Notes: generated by a model not told the origin, from the sequence alone. A stretch of 64,000 bases of DNA from Flagellimonas aurea (GCF_017313785.1 NZ_JAFLNL010000015.1:1-64000); one strand, 5' to 3'. Positions 1 to 7,865 are shown, counted from the first letter of the stretch. Numbers and translations are program-made.

Positions 1-62
1 CTGCGCTTGTGTATGTCGATGCCAATGAATAACTTGGGTGGGGCAGTTTGTTGTGTTTTCAT
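1..62 (-). CDS. IS110-family transposase, N-terminal fragment cut by the window edge
   Basis: Reading the minus strand from an ATG at 62-60 gives about 20 residues beginning MKTQQTAPPK and running into FIGIDIHKR. The GIDIHK motif is the typical start of the DEDD-type catalytic domain of IS110-family transposases, where the first Asp binds metal. The frame stays open to the edge of the window, so the rest of the gene lies to the left and its integrity cannot be judged. The 395 bases between it and the arsR gene carry the insertion-sequence end plus palindromic repeats. The family call rests on a short motif only. Confidence 0.6.
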   Translation of the reverse strand, partial: MKTQQTAPPKLFIGIDIHKR

Positions 63-240
63 ATCTTTTGATTTTGGTGAATCTTAAAGATACTCGACAG
101 ACTGCTTTTACATAGATGCTAAAAAACATAGGGCATTTGTGCTCAACTGAAAGGTCTGTGAATATTAACAAAGTCCGCTAAATATAAAATATGGCGTTTA
201 TAGAAGAAAAGATAAAAGCAAAATATTTATATTTAGCTAA

Positions 241-300
241 GTAATATACCGAAACGAAAGTGCTTATCAACTGCCCTACGTTTCTTATACTGAACGTTAC
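241..300. repeat. Imperfect palindrome left of the mercury cassette
   Basis: GTAATATACCGAAACG (241-256) is partly mirrored by CGTTTCTTATACTGAACGTTAC (279-300). The segment ends in GTTACCCAC (296-304), whose inverse GTGGGTAAC lies at 1754-1762 on the other side of the three-gene mercury cassette. A 12-base direct repeat, GCTGAAAACCAA, also flanks the cassette (307-318 and 1722-1733). Nothing else is recognised between 63 and 422. Confidence 0.4.
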
Positions 301-422
301 CCACAAGCTGAAAACCAACCGCATATTTTAGCACTTTCGGTTTTTTCCGACACACAAATCCAACGCTTTAAAACCAAAAGAGCTAAAATTTTCCCAACGC
401 CTGAAAATTATATATTTTAGTA

Positions 423-453
423 TTTGCTTAAATAAGAAATAACCGTAACTTTG
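423..453 (+). promoter_or_regulatory. Bacteroidota-type promoter of the arsR-merTP operon
   Basis: TTTG at 423-426 is followed after 19 bp by TAACTTTG at 446-453, a full match to the Bacteroidota -33/-7 consensus (TTTG, then TAnnTTTG). The -7 box ends only 4 bases before the arsR ATG, so the transcript should be nearly leaderless. Binding of the ArsR product here would block the polymerase. Confidence 0.7.
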
Positions 454-457
454 TTTT

Positions 458-832
458 ATGGAAAATAATTCTTGCATAAGACAACAAGCCGATATTGAAC
501 AAATAAATCGTTGCAAAGACACAGTTTCGGAATTAAACGAATCGTTCGACTATTTGGCGAACGGACTTTCATTAGTCGGAAATAACGTTCGACTGAAAAT
601 ACTTTACCTACTCTTTCAGGAAAAAAGACTTTGTGTTTGTGATTTAAGCGACATTCTCGGAATGAACATTTCTGCTATTTCTCAACATTTGAGAAAAATG
701 AAAGACCGAAACCTATTACAAACAGAAAGAGATGCTCAAACGATTTTTTATTCACTTACGGCTGAATACGAAAAAATGCTAAACCCATTTTTTGAGATAC
801 TTGATAAAAACAAAATTTTAGAAACGATATGA
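458..832 (+). CDS. ArsR/SmtB-family metal-responsive repressor
   Basis: A 124-residue winged-helix protein of the usual ArsR length. The metal-site motif CVCDL is at residues 59-63 in the alpha-3 helix, the arrangement used by ArsR/CadC-type thiol sensors, and further Cys residues at 6 and 19 could complete a site as in CadC. The recognition helix runs through NISAISQHLRKM (70-81). It heads an operon with merTP, whose ATG overlaps its stop (ATGA), so the likely inducer is mercury or another soft metal. The ATG at 458 lies directly after a strong promoter. MerR is the usual mer regulator, but ArsR-type control of mer genes is known in Bacteroidota. Confidence 0.88.
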   Translation: MENNSCIRQQADIEQINRCKDTVSELNESFDYLANGLSLVGNNVRLKILYLLFQEKRLCVCDLSDILGMNISAISQHLRKMKDRNLLQTERDAQTIFYSLTAEYEKMLNPFFEILDKNKILETI

Positions 833-1428
833 AAAGTGAAAACAAATTAATCGGTGCAGGTTTGTTAACGGCAATTACAGCTTCTTTATGTTGTATTACA
901 CCAGTTTTGGCTCTTATCGCAGGAACAAGTGGAATTGTTTCAACATTTTCTTGGATAGAACCTTTTAGACCATATTTAATTGGACTGACAATTTTAGTTC
1001 TTGGCTTTGCTTGGTATCAAAAACTTAAACCTCAAAAAGAAATAGACTGTGATTGTGAGACGGACGAAAAACCAAAATTTATTCAATCAAAAAAGTTTTT
1101 AGGTATTGTAACAGTATTTGCAATTGTAATGTTGGCTTTCCCATATTATTCTGGAATTTTTTACCCAAACACAGAAAAACAAATAATTGTAGTTGACAAA
1201 TCGGACATTAAAACAACGGAATTTAAAATCAGCGGAATGACTTGTGCCAGTTGCGAAGAACACGTCAATCACGAAGTAAACAAACTCAACGGAATTGTAA
1301 ACTCAAAAGCGTCTTATGAAAATGGAAATGCAATCGTTGAATTTGACAAAACCAAAACCAATGAAACGGAAATTGAGAAAGCAATTAACTCAACAGGTTA
1401 TAAAGTAACCGACAAAAAAGAAAATTAA
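829..1428 (+). CDS. merTP: Mercuric transport fusion protein MerTP
   Basis: A 199-residue fusion of an inner-membrane MerT-like part and a MerP-like heavy-metal-associated domain. Three hydrophobic segments are seen at about 8-32, 45-63 and 90-112. The vicinal Cys pair of helix 1 is at 21-22, a CDC motif lies in the cytoplasmic loop (74-76), and the metal motif MTCASC is at 137-142 in the C-terminal domain. In MerT these Cys pairs hand Hg(II) from the periplasm to the cytoplasm; here MerP is attached rather than free. The start overlaps the arsR stop and the stop overlaps the next ATG, showing translational coupling. No MerA reductase is in the window, so uptake is not paired with reduction locally. 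Confidence 0.85.
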   Translation: MKSENKLIGAGLLTAITASLCCITPVLALIAGTSGIVSTFSWIEPFRPYLIGLTILVLGFAWYQKLKPQKEIDCDCETDEKPKFIQSKKFLGIVTVFAIVMLAFPYYSGIFYPNTEKQIIVVDKSDIKTTEFKISGMTCASCEEHVNHEVNKLNGIVNSKASYENGNAIVEFDKTKTNETEIEKAINSTGYKVTDKKEN

Positions 1429-1634
1429 TGGAAACTATATTAAAATCTGAAATAACTTGTCCAAACTGCGGACATAAAAAAGTGGAAGATATGCCAACAA
1501 ACGCTTGTCAATTTTTCTACGAATGCGAAAATTGTAAAAAGGTTTTAAAACCAAAAGAGGGAGATTGTTGTGTTTATTGTTCTTATGGAACAGTAGCTTG
1601 TCCACCAATTCAAGAAAATAAAAGTTGTTGTTAA
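1428..1634 (+). CDS. GDCCVxC-type small Cys-rich protein
   Basis: A 68-residue protein with a zinc-ribbon-like CPNC pair (residues 11-14), a second CENC pair, then GDCCVYC and a terminal SCC. The GDCCVxC motif defines a small family often found beside mer genes, in some species as a selenoprotein. The dense soft-metal ligands fit a cytoplasmic mercury-binding or carrier role, which is inferred. The ATG shares one base with the merTP stop, so it is the third gene of the cassette. Confidence 0.75.
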   Translation: METILKSEITCPNCGHKKVEDMPTNACQFFYECENCKKVLKPKEGDCCVYCSYGTVACPPIQENKSCC

Positions 1635-1637
1635 AAA

Positions 1638-1725
1638 GCCAACGCTAAAAGCCATACACATTTGCAATTCGCTTCAGCCGAAACACAAGCCAAAAATTGC
1701 AAAAGAGTATGTCTTTGCCAACGCT
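1638..1725. repeat. Palindromic unit bounded by GCCAACGCT direct repeats
   Basis: The arms CATACACATTTGCAATT (1653-1669) and AATTGCAAAAGAGTATG (1695-1711) are inverted repeats with two mismatches and a 25-base spacer. GCCAACGCT occurs directly on both sides (1638-1646 and 1717-1725). This looks like a mobile or cassette-type palindromic unit of the kind scattered between genes in Flavobacteriia; the class is inferred. Confidence 0.55.
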
Positions 1726-1760
1726 GAAAACCAAGCTGAACGGAATAAAGCCAGTGGGTA

Positions 1761-1884
1761 ACAACGTATATAAAAAATAGCGGTTTAGGTGCTAAATCGA
1801 AATGAATTTTATAAATTTAAGGTCTGTGTTTAACCGAAAAGTTCGTGCAAAAAATCCGCTACTTTTCATATACAAACCCGTTGT
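1761..1884. repeat. Long imperfect inverted repeat between the mercury cassette and the CDF gene
   Basis: The left arm 1761-1786 starts ACAACG and holds ATAGCGGTTT. It is mirrored by 1851-1884, which ends in ACCCGTTGT. The arms pair with a few bulges and a spacer of about 64 bases. The element overlaps the first 80 bases of the longest reading of the following gene, which argues that the gene really starts later, at 1913. Its role, cassette recombination site or interspersed repeat, is not known. Confidence 0.6.
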
Positions 1885-1912
1885 AAGTAATGCCGAAAAA
1901 CCCAGAAACCAA

Positions 1913-2707
1913 GTGAATAAAACAATATTTGAAATTACCAAAATGGATTGTCCTTCAGAGGAAAATCTTATCCGAATGAAATTGGACGGAATTTCAAGCA
2001 TTGCGAATTTGGACTTTGATATTCCGAATCGAAAATTGACCGTTTTTCACAGCGGAGAAATTGACCAAATCGAAAAGTCCGTTATCGAATTGAATTTAGG
2101 TGGAAAAAAAATCTCAACGGAACAAACCGACCAAACGGAATTTAAAGAAAACGAAAATCAGAAAAAACTACTTTGGTCTGTACTTGCCATAAATTTTGCT
2201 TTTTTCATTATTGAAATGACAACAGGAATTATCTCAAAATCTATGGGACTTGTTGCCGATAGTTTAGATATGCTTGCGGACAGTTTTGTGTACGGAATTA
2301 GTTTGTTTGCGGTTGGCGGAACAGTAATAAAGAAAAAACGGATTGCCAAACTTGCTGGATATTTTCAAATAATACTTGCGATTATTGGATTTGTAGAAGT
2401 CTTGAGAAGATTTTTCGGAAACGAGAAACTTCCCGATTTTTCAACAATGATTATAGTTTCGATTTTTGCACTTATTGCAAACGGAATTTGTCTTTATATT
2501 TTGCAAAAGTCAAAGAGCAAAGAAGAAGCACATATGAAAGCGAGTATGATTTTCACTTCGAATGACGTGATTATCAATTTGGGAGTAATTATTGCAGGAA
2601 TTTTAGTGCATTATTTGAGTTCTAATAAACCTGATTTGATTATCGGAACAATTGTTTTTGCATTGGTAATTCAAGGAGCATTTCGGATTTTGAAATTAAG
2701 TAAGTGA
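1913..2707 (+). CDS. CDF-type cation transporter with an N-terminal HMA-like domain
   Basis: A 264-residue protein from a GTG start at 1913; an in-frame ATG at 1802 would add 37 residues that fall inside a palindromic repeat and look non-coding. The N-terminal domain carries MDCPSEE, a degenerate heavy-metal-associated motif with one Cys instead of CxxC. About six membrane segments follow, with a SLDMLADSF motif typical of the metal-binding TM2 of cation diffusion facilitators. It most likely exports a divalent metal with proton exchange. It sits next to the mercury cassette but is separated from it by repeats, so it may be an independent cassette. Confidence 0.72.
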   Translation: MNKTIFEITKMDCPSEENLIRMKLDGISSIANLDFDIPNRKLTVFHSGEIDQIEKSVIELNLGGKKISTEQTDQTEFKENENQKKLLWSVLAINFAFFIIEMTTGIISKSMGLVADSLDMLADSFVYGISLFAVGGTVIKKKRIAKLAGYFQIILAIIGFVEVLRRFFGNEKLPDFSTMIIVSIFALIANGICLYILQKSKSKEEAHMKASMIFTSNDVIINLGVIIAGILVHYLSSNKPDLIIGTIVFALVIQGAFRILKLSK

Positions 2708-2729
2708 ACTAAAAAAGCACTACTTACAA

Positions 2730-2744
2730 CAACGGTAACCGTTG
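2730..2744. repeat. Short palindrome CAACGGTAACCGTTG
   Basis: A perfect inverted repeat with 7-base arms around one central A, 22 bases after the CDF stop. It resembles the ends of the other palindromic units around the metal genes. Confidence 0.35.
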
Positions 2745-2979
2745 CACAACCCCAAAATGATTGAAAAAATGGCTTCCATAACCGCTTTTTAAGGCGGTCT
2801 TGTTTTTTATACACCCGAACAGACCATTGTTTTTACAGGGCGTAAAAACCATCTTTGTAGCTTATGTTGTCCGGTTTTTATTAAAACCGACAAGGCGGCC
2901 TTGCCCGCCTGTAAGCTCCCCTTAAAATCGAACTGTTTGAAAATATAAGAACAAGAACCCCAAATCTTACCTTCTACTT

Positions 2980-3054
2980 TTGCGCATGGATCCTATCGGG
3001 TTTTTGTAGTGATTCCGGTAGATAAGCGTGAAGCAAAAACACGATAGGGCGCAA
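2980..3054. terminator. Large hairpin between the CDF gene and the relaxase
   Basis: TTGCGC (2980-2985) and CCTATCGGGTTTTTG (2992-3006) pair with CAAAAACACGATAGG (3034-3048) and GCGCAA (3049-3054). On the plus strand the stem is followed by a T-run (3061-3066), so it could stop transcription coming from the CDF gene towards the opposing mob operon. A smaller stem, ACCGC/GCGGT at 2781-2798, followed by T-rich sequence, lies upstream. The rest of 2708-3069 holds no gene. Confidence 0.45.
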
Positions 3055-3069
3055 CCTACTTTTTTGTTC

Positions 3070-4092
3070 TCAGTACCCCATGTCCTCACCCGTGCCCCTT
3101 GCTTTATTGATACCCTTTCCAAGTGCCTTGATGATCTTCGCAGCTATCTGTACCTTATTGGTCGGTATACTAGGAGCTTTGACACCCATGGTTTTAAGTA
3201 GTTTGAAGGCCATATCCTTTTCTTTGGTGGGCAGTCCCATCACCTTCGCAAAGAACTTACCCGGTTCCTTGGCATGGGCCTTTCTCCCTACATAGGATTC
3301 CACATAGTTCCTCTTGAAGCCTGTTGTCCTGTCAAAGGTTTTTTCCGCTGCTTGGTAAAAACTGTCCCTATCAAAGCCTCTCTTGACCGTCTTTCCGTTC
3401 AGTTCCACTTCGGATGCCTTGTGCTTGGCCATTGGGGAAAGTGTATAGGTGTTCGTTACGTCCCTTCTACTGACTATGATATGGATATGGGTCTGTGGCC
3501 CCTCTTTTTGTATTCCCGTGGACACTAGTTGTCCATTCTGTTTATGGGGTGCCAATCTTTCCTGCTCTTTGATCCTCTTTTCAAGCTCATTGACGTTCCC
3601 GATGGATTCGCCCCGTTCCACTTTCCGTATCTCGTTCCTGAGCCTTGCTATCTCCCCTCGGTAGGGAGCATTCTCCTGAACCTGTTTGTCAAAGCCACGA
3701 TAGGTGCGCTCATGCTCAATCTTGGCATAATACTTCAAGTTCTCGGCTTTGACCTCTTGGTTACGATGGAAACTCTTGGCATAGTCCTCCATGAGTTTCC
3801 TTGTGTATTCCCTAAGCAGATTTGGGTCATTGCCTATGGCCTTCAATTCCCTTTTATTGGGACTGACCACTATGGAATAGAATTTAGGATCCTTCTGTCT
3901 CAGTTTAGCGGTATTGGCATCTATTTCATCAATGACCGTTTGAGGGCTTACGCTGTCGTTTTCTTGGTCAAAGAATTCCTCCCTATGTTCGGGCAATCTG
4001 TCCTCGTTTTCTTTTTCCAGATAGTCCACATAGTTCCCTACACTGGAGCTATAGGTACTGCCCATTTTCTGTGCCGAGATTGTAAGGTACAT
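3070..4092 (-). CDS. Relaxase, MobB/DUF5712-like (first copy)
   Basis: A 340-residue protein whose closest relative in the window is the relaxase at 60789-61823. It shows the HUH-type metal motif THIHIIVSRRD (residues 201-211) and N-terminal tyrosines that could nick DNA. Relaxases cut oriT and pilot the single strand into the recipient. It starts 5 bp after bfmA1 and lies downstream of a candidate oriT. Unlike the second copy it has no coupling-protein gene behind it; a hairpin and the metal genes follow instead. This module therefore depends on a coupling protein supplied elsewhere. Confidence 0.82.
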   Translation of the reverse strand: MYLTISAQKMGSTYSSSVGNYVDYLEKENEDRLPEHREEFFDQENDSVSPQTVIDEIDANTAKLRQKDPKFYSIVVSPNKRELKAIGNDPNLLREYTRKLMEDYAKSFHRNQEVKAENLKYYAKIEHERTYRGFDKQVQENAPYRGEIARLRNEIRKVERGESIGNVNELEKRIKEQERLAPHKQNGQLVSTGIQKEGPQTHIHIIVSRRDVTNTYTLSPMAKHKASEVELNGKTVKRGFDRDSFYQAAEKTFDRTTGFKRNYVESYVGRKAHAKEPGKFFAKVMGLPTKEKDMAFKLLKTMGVKAPSIPTNKVQIAAKIIKALGKGINKARGTGEDMGY

Positions 4093-4097
4093 GAGCG

Positions 4098-4682
4098 TTA
4101 TTTTAATTGGTATTTCAGGCTTTCATAATCCCCGATGCCCATATTGATTTTCAGATATGGCTTTCCCATCATTGGCTCTACCTTTTCAACGTTGTTAAGG
4201 ATTTCATTGCTGCGTTTTTTATATTCATTGAATTCTTGCAGCATTCTATCGTGCTCTGTTTTCGGAACGGTGTTTCTAGGCTCCAAAAAATCCATTCGCT
4301 CTTCCTGTATTTTGACAGGTTCAGGTTTGGGTTTCCTTCCATCCCTTACATACGCCTCGTATAAAATCAACACCATTTCATAGGTCGGCCGGATACTGGT
4401 CTTCTCCATGTTCTTGATAATGGCGATGAGCCTATCGAATTTTTTCATCATCTGACGCTCCAACTTTTTGATACTGTCAAGGACAATCTTTGTTCCCTCT
4501 CCAAAAGGGTCAAGGTTGTTCTCCTTGAAGTATTGCATCATTCCATCCAATACCTCACTATGCGATTTGCTGAACCTTTTGGAATAGCTCCGAAAACGAG
4601 TGGCCGTTTCTTTCTTTACGGTGATATTGGAATAACCACCTGTCCCTTTCTTTGTTCTGACATTTGTTGATTGCTTTTCCAT
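4098..4682 (-). CDS. BfmA/BtgA-family mobilisation accessory protein (first copy)
   Basis: A 194-residue protein. The N-terminal part (NITVKKETATRFRSYSKR) resembles the ribbon-helix-helix start of BfmA/BtgA relaxosome proteins, followed by charged helices and a coiled-coil-like C-terminal third. Such proteins bind oriT and help the relaxase. The gene is first in a two-gene operon with the relaxase and has a TACTGTA palindrome pair about 80-110 bases upstream and the candidate oriT about 190 bases upstream. Confidence 0.75.
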   Translation of the reverse strand: MEKQSTNVRTKKGTGGYSNITVKKETATRFRSYSKRFSKSHSEVLDGMMQYFKENNLDPFGEGTKIVLDSIKKLERQMMKKFDRLIAIIKNMEKTSIRPTYEMVLILYEAYVRDGRKPKPEPVKIQEERMDFLEPRNTVPKTEHDRMLQEFNEYKKRSNEILNNVEKVEPMMGKPYLKINMGIGDYESLKYQLK

Positions 4683-4761
4683 AGGTGCGATTTTGTTTTT
4701 TCGTCAAATTGCGTCAATTTTTTCGTCAAAAATTTCCAGTGTTTATTGGGCCTCCGAGGGC

Positions 4762-4794
4762 ATTTACTGTAGATTTCGGAAAAGTCTACTGTAG
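4762..4794. promoter_or_regulatory. Pair of TACTGTA palindromes upstream of bfmA1
   Basis: TTACTGTAG (4764-4772) and CTACTGTAG (4786-4794) have centres 22 bp apart, two helical turns. The same TACTGTA core occurs twice ahead of bfmA2 (62361-62374 and 62405-62416). The conservation suggests an operator for a regulator shared by both mob operons, perhaps BfmA itself. Confidence 0.45.
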
Positions 4795-4869
4795 CCCCAG
4801 ATTTTGTACAGTATTTCAAAATCTGTTCAATTCACTGGTTTTCAACTTGTTGAAGACCCGAAAACAAAC

Positions 4870-4927
4870 GTGATGGCGCAATTTGCGCATCACCCTCTTG
4901 CTATTCCCTACGTCCCGCAAGCGGGAC
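4870..4927. other. Candidate oriT of the first mobilisation module
   Basis: A bulged stem, GTGATGGCGCA (4870-4880) with TGCGCATCAC (4884-4893), is followed at once by CCTCTTGCT (4894-4902) and then by a second stem, GTCCCGC/GCGGGAC (4912-4927). The same order, stem - CCTCTTGCT - GTCCC stem, occurs at 62489-62544 ahead of the second mob operon although the stem sequences differ. AAGGAAAGTCAAATC also recurs about 70-80 bases further on in both. Compensating differences in the stems with a fixed unpaired core are what an oriT nic region would show. The nic position is not assigned. Confidence 0.6.
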
Positions 4928-5280
4928 CGAATGAATACAGCATGATTGAAAATCAGCTGCCACATAAACATACTTTGGTTTGTACGGACTTAAGGAAAGT
5001 CAAATCAAATATGCCGTACATTATACTGTTGTTTTTCAACCACATAAATATAGAATTTAATGGCAAAGGAGAAAAACACGATTTACTTTCAATCAATACG
5101 CTTTGGAACTGGAATAAATGGGATATGAAAAAATGGGGAAATATAACCGCCTATGAACGGATGCAAATTGTTCCGTAGCCGTAAAACGGTTAACCCAATA
5201 ACTCTTCAACAAGTGGACAATAAATGGAAATAAGTAAGGTTACTGAAAATTGAATAGAAGGATTAAATTACAATTCAGAA
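4928..5280. other. Gene-poor stretch beyond the first oriT
   Basis: An open frame can be read through 4804-5178, but it crosses both oriT stems and lacks any recognisable domain, so I do not call it. The AAGGAAAGTCAAATC block (about 4991-5006) is shared with the second module. Nothing else is recognised here. Confidence 0.3.
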
Positions 5281-5580
5281 TTATTTGTACTCATAGCTAT
5301 CATTCAAAAATTCCCCATACTTTTTTTCCACCAATTTAAAGAAATCCGATAACTTGATTCCGTGGTTGAAACAGATGGTGCTTAAGGTGGATAATGGAAT
5401 ATTGTAACCATTCTCCTGCTGTATTTTTTCTATCACGTGATAGTTGACACCGTATATTTTTCCATATTTTCTGGCACTCGTGTCTTTTGAGGTCAACCAT
5501 TCCTCACTGATAAACTTGCATACATATTTATCAGAAAAATAAACTTTACTTTTATTTGTGTTTTTCTTTGCCATTAACAC
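5281..5580 (-). CDS. Small helix-turn-helix protein
   Basis: A 99-residue protein, or 97 from the second Met at 5574. The C-terminal half (PLSTLSTICFNHGIKLSDFFKLVE, in two helices) has the spacing of an XRE-type helix-turn-helix, and the N-terminal half is Lys-rich. It lies between the mob module and the sigma operon and faces away from the latter. Two inverted repeats directly upstream (5609-5624 and 5626-5656) are possible operators. Its target is unknown; a role in controlling the element is an inference. Confidence 0.55.
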   Translation of the reverse strand: MLMAKKNTNKSKVYFSDKYVCKFISEEWLTSKDTSARKYGKIYGVNYHVIEKIQQENGYNIPLSTLSTICFNHGIKLSDFFKLVEKKYGEFLNDSYEYK

Positions 5581-5608
5581 AAATGAAAAAATTATAGGAA
5601 GTTTTTTT

Positions 5609-5656
5609 GAGAGCGTTCGCTCTCATTCAGGGGTTTTTATTATATTTATCCCTGAA
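5609..5656. promoter_or_regulatory. Two adjacent inverted repeats upstream of the HTH gene
   Basis: GAGAGCG-TT-CGCTCTC is a perfect 16-base palindrome (5609-5624). Right beside it TTCAGGGG (5626-5633) pairs with TCCCTGAA (5649-5656). They occupy the divergent space between the HTH gene and the sigma operon, and could be regulator sites for either. Confidence 0.4.
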
Positions 5657-5715
5657 ATAACATATTTGCGAAACTTCTTAAGTTAATAATATTAGAAGCA
5701 TTCGCTTTGATTCTC

Positions 5716-5819
5716 GCATCAAAAACTGGTAATTTTTAACGACGAGATGATAAGTGCAAATGCTCACGGCCCGGGCGTGAGCTTACTTATTGTCGTGCGG
5801 TATACCAGTACCTTGATGC
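5716..5819 (+). other. Composite stem-loop of about 104 bases upstream of the sigma gene
   Basis: Three nested inverted repeats share one axis. The outer pair is GCATCAAAAACTGGTA (5716-5731) with TACCAGTACCTTGATGC (5803-5819). The middle pair is CGACGA plus ATAAGT, with ACTTAT plus TGTCG. The inner pair is GCTCACG (5762-5768) with CGTGAGC (5776-5782) around GCCCGGG. So long a bulged helix suggests a folded RNA, a regulatory leader or a mobile palindrome. It is an alternative place for the guide RNA of the downstream dCas12f, though the 3' candidate at 7866 fits better. Confidence 0.5.
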
Positions 5820-5840
5820 TATAAGTTAAGTATTCACGCC

Positions 5841-5930
5841 CTCTTTATCTTATTTAAAAGGGGCTTTCTCAACTTTTCAAAGCTATCTTCTCTTTATCCT
5901 TATTTAAGAAATCGCATCAGCTTTTAAAGC
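5841..5930. repeat. Tandem imperfect direct repeat ahead of the sigma gene
   Basis: CTCTTTATCTTATTTAA (5841-5857) recurs as CTCTTTATCCTTATTTAA (5890-5907), and CAACTTTTCAAAGC (5870-5883) recurs as CAGCTTTTAAAGC (5918-5930). The period is 48-49 bases, ending 50 bases before the sigma start. It could be a duplicated operator or promoter segment. Confidence 0.45.
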
Positions 5931-5967
5931 ATAATCAATTTTAACCATGGTGCATCGACCATCTTAA

Positions 5968-6765
<798 letters not shown>

Positions 6766-6766
6766 T

Positions 6767-7864
6767 ATGGGAAAGTCAACGCTAAAACACACTAGAAAGA
6801 TTCAATTATTGATCGACCTCCCTACCAAGGACGAAAAAAAAGAGGTTATGGATATGATGTACCAGTGGCGGGACCGATGCTTTAGAGCAGCCAACCTCAT
6901 AGTAACCCATCTGTATGTTCAGGAAATGATAAAGGAATTCTCTTATCTATCCGAGGGAATAAAATATAAATTGGCTGATGAAAAAAAAGACGAAAAAGGA
7001 ATTCTTAATCGTTCTAGGATAAACACTACCTATCGATTGGTATCTGATCGATTCAAAGGAGAAATCCCGACAAACATATTGTCCACCCTAAACCATGGCT
7101 TAATCTCCTCATTCAATAAAAATAGGATTCAATACTGGAAGGGCGAACGCTCATTGCCGAATTTCAAGAAGGACATGGCATTTCCTTTTGGCTTGCAGGG
7201 TATAAGTCGGATTGTCTATGATGAAGAGAAGAAAGCCTTTTGCTTCCGTTTGTACCGGGTTCCATTTAAAACCTACTTGGGCAAGGATTTTACCGACAAA
7301 CGAATGCTGTTGGAGCGTTTGGTAAAAGGTGATGTCAAGTTATGTGCTTCGAATATTAAACTGAATGGCGGAAAAATCTTTTGGTTGGCGGTGTTTGAAA
7401 TCGAAAAGGAAAAGCATATCCTAAAACCAGAGGTCATCGCAGAAGCATCATTGTCCTTGGAATATCCCATAGTTGTGAAGACAGGAAAAAACAGACTCAC
7501 AATCGGCACCAAGGAAGAATTCCTTTATCGTAGGCTGGCCATACAGGCAGCCCGGAGAAGGGCTCAGGTTGGAGCGACCTATTCCAGATCAGGGAAAGGG
7601 TGTAAACGAAAAGTTAAAGCAGTGAACAAGTACCATAAAACAGAGAGTAACTACGTATCACACCGCATACATGTATACAGTAGAAAACTTATAGATTTCT
7701 GTATCAAGCATCAGGCGGGAACGCTTATTTTAATGAACCAAGAGGACAAGGTCGGGATTGCCAAAGAAGAAGAATTTGTATTAAGGAACTGGAGCTATTA
7801 TGAGCTAATGACCAAAATAAAATACAAGGCAGAGAAAGCAGGCATTGAGCTGATTACTGCATGA
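6767..7864 (+). CDS. Nuclease-dead, C-terminally truncated Cas12f homologue (dCas12f)
   Basis: A 365-residue protein that follows the Cas12f1 plan. The N-terminal recognition/wedge region has IPTNILSTLNHGLISSF (100-116) and KGERSLPNFKKD (125-136), like the KxxxSxPSYKxD stretch of Cas12f. The RuvC fold starts near 222. Where Cas12f/TnpB have GIDLG this protein reads EASLSLEY (226-233), with Ser for the catalytic Asp. Where they have QMED it reads LMNQED (322-327), with Asn for Glu. The helix NWSYYELMTKIKYKAEKAGI (341-360) matches the conserved NWxYYxLQxKIxYKAExxGI, and the protein then stops, lacking the CxxC zinc finger and third Asp. It should bind guide RNA and DNA but not cut. It lies 1 bp behind a sigma gene and ahead of a candidate guide RNA, with no Cas1/Cas2 or array. 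I infer an RNA-guided transcription activator. Confidence 0.88.
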   Translation: MGKSTLKHTRKIQLLIDLPTKDEKKEVMDMMYQWRDRCFRAANLIVTHLYVQEMIKEFSYLSEGIKYKLADEKKDEKGILNRSRINTTYRLVSDRFKGEIPTNILSTLNHGLISSFNKNRIQYWKGERSLPNFKKDMAFPFGLQGISRIVYDEEKKAFCFRLYRVPFKTYLGKDFTDKRMLLERLVKGDVKLCASNIKLNGGKIFWLAVFEIEKEKHILKPEVIAEASLSLEYPIVVKTGKNRLTIGTKEEFLYRRLAIQAARRRAQVGATYSRSGKGCKRKVKAVNKYHKTESNYVSHRIHVYSRKLIDFCIKHQAGTLILMNQEDKVGIAKEEEFVLRNWSYYELMTKIKYKAEKAGIELITA

Positions 7865-7865
7865 C

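Noticed and set aside
1802-1912. 37-residue extension of the CDF-type transporter
   Set aside because: It lies within a palindromic repeat and is unlike family N-termini.
2781-2807. Strong intrinsic terminator after the CDF gene
   Set aside because: The stem is only five base pairs; the larger hairpin at 2980-3054 is a better candidate.
3080-4128. Plus-strand open frames opposite the first relaxase gene
   Set aside because: They are antisense shadows of a gene with clear HUH relaxase motifs.
4804-5178. 124-codon open frame on the plus strand
   Set aside because: It runs through both candidate oriT stems, shows no domain and is absent in the second mob module.
5841-5930. CRISPR array upstream of the sigma gene
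   Set aside because: Only two imperfect units with insertions and no spacer-like regularity; there are no adaptation genes.
6767-7864. TnpB of an IS200/IS605-type transposon
   Set aside because: No TnpA gene is adjacent, the match is closest to Cas12f1 motifs, and the catalytic residues and zinc finger are lost.
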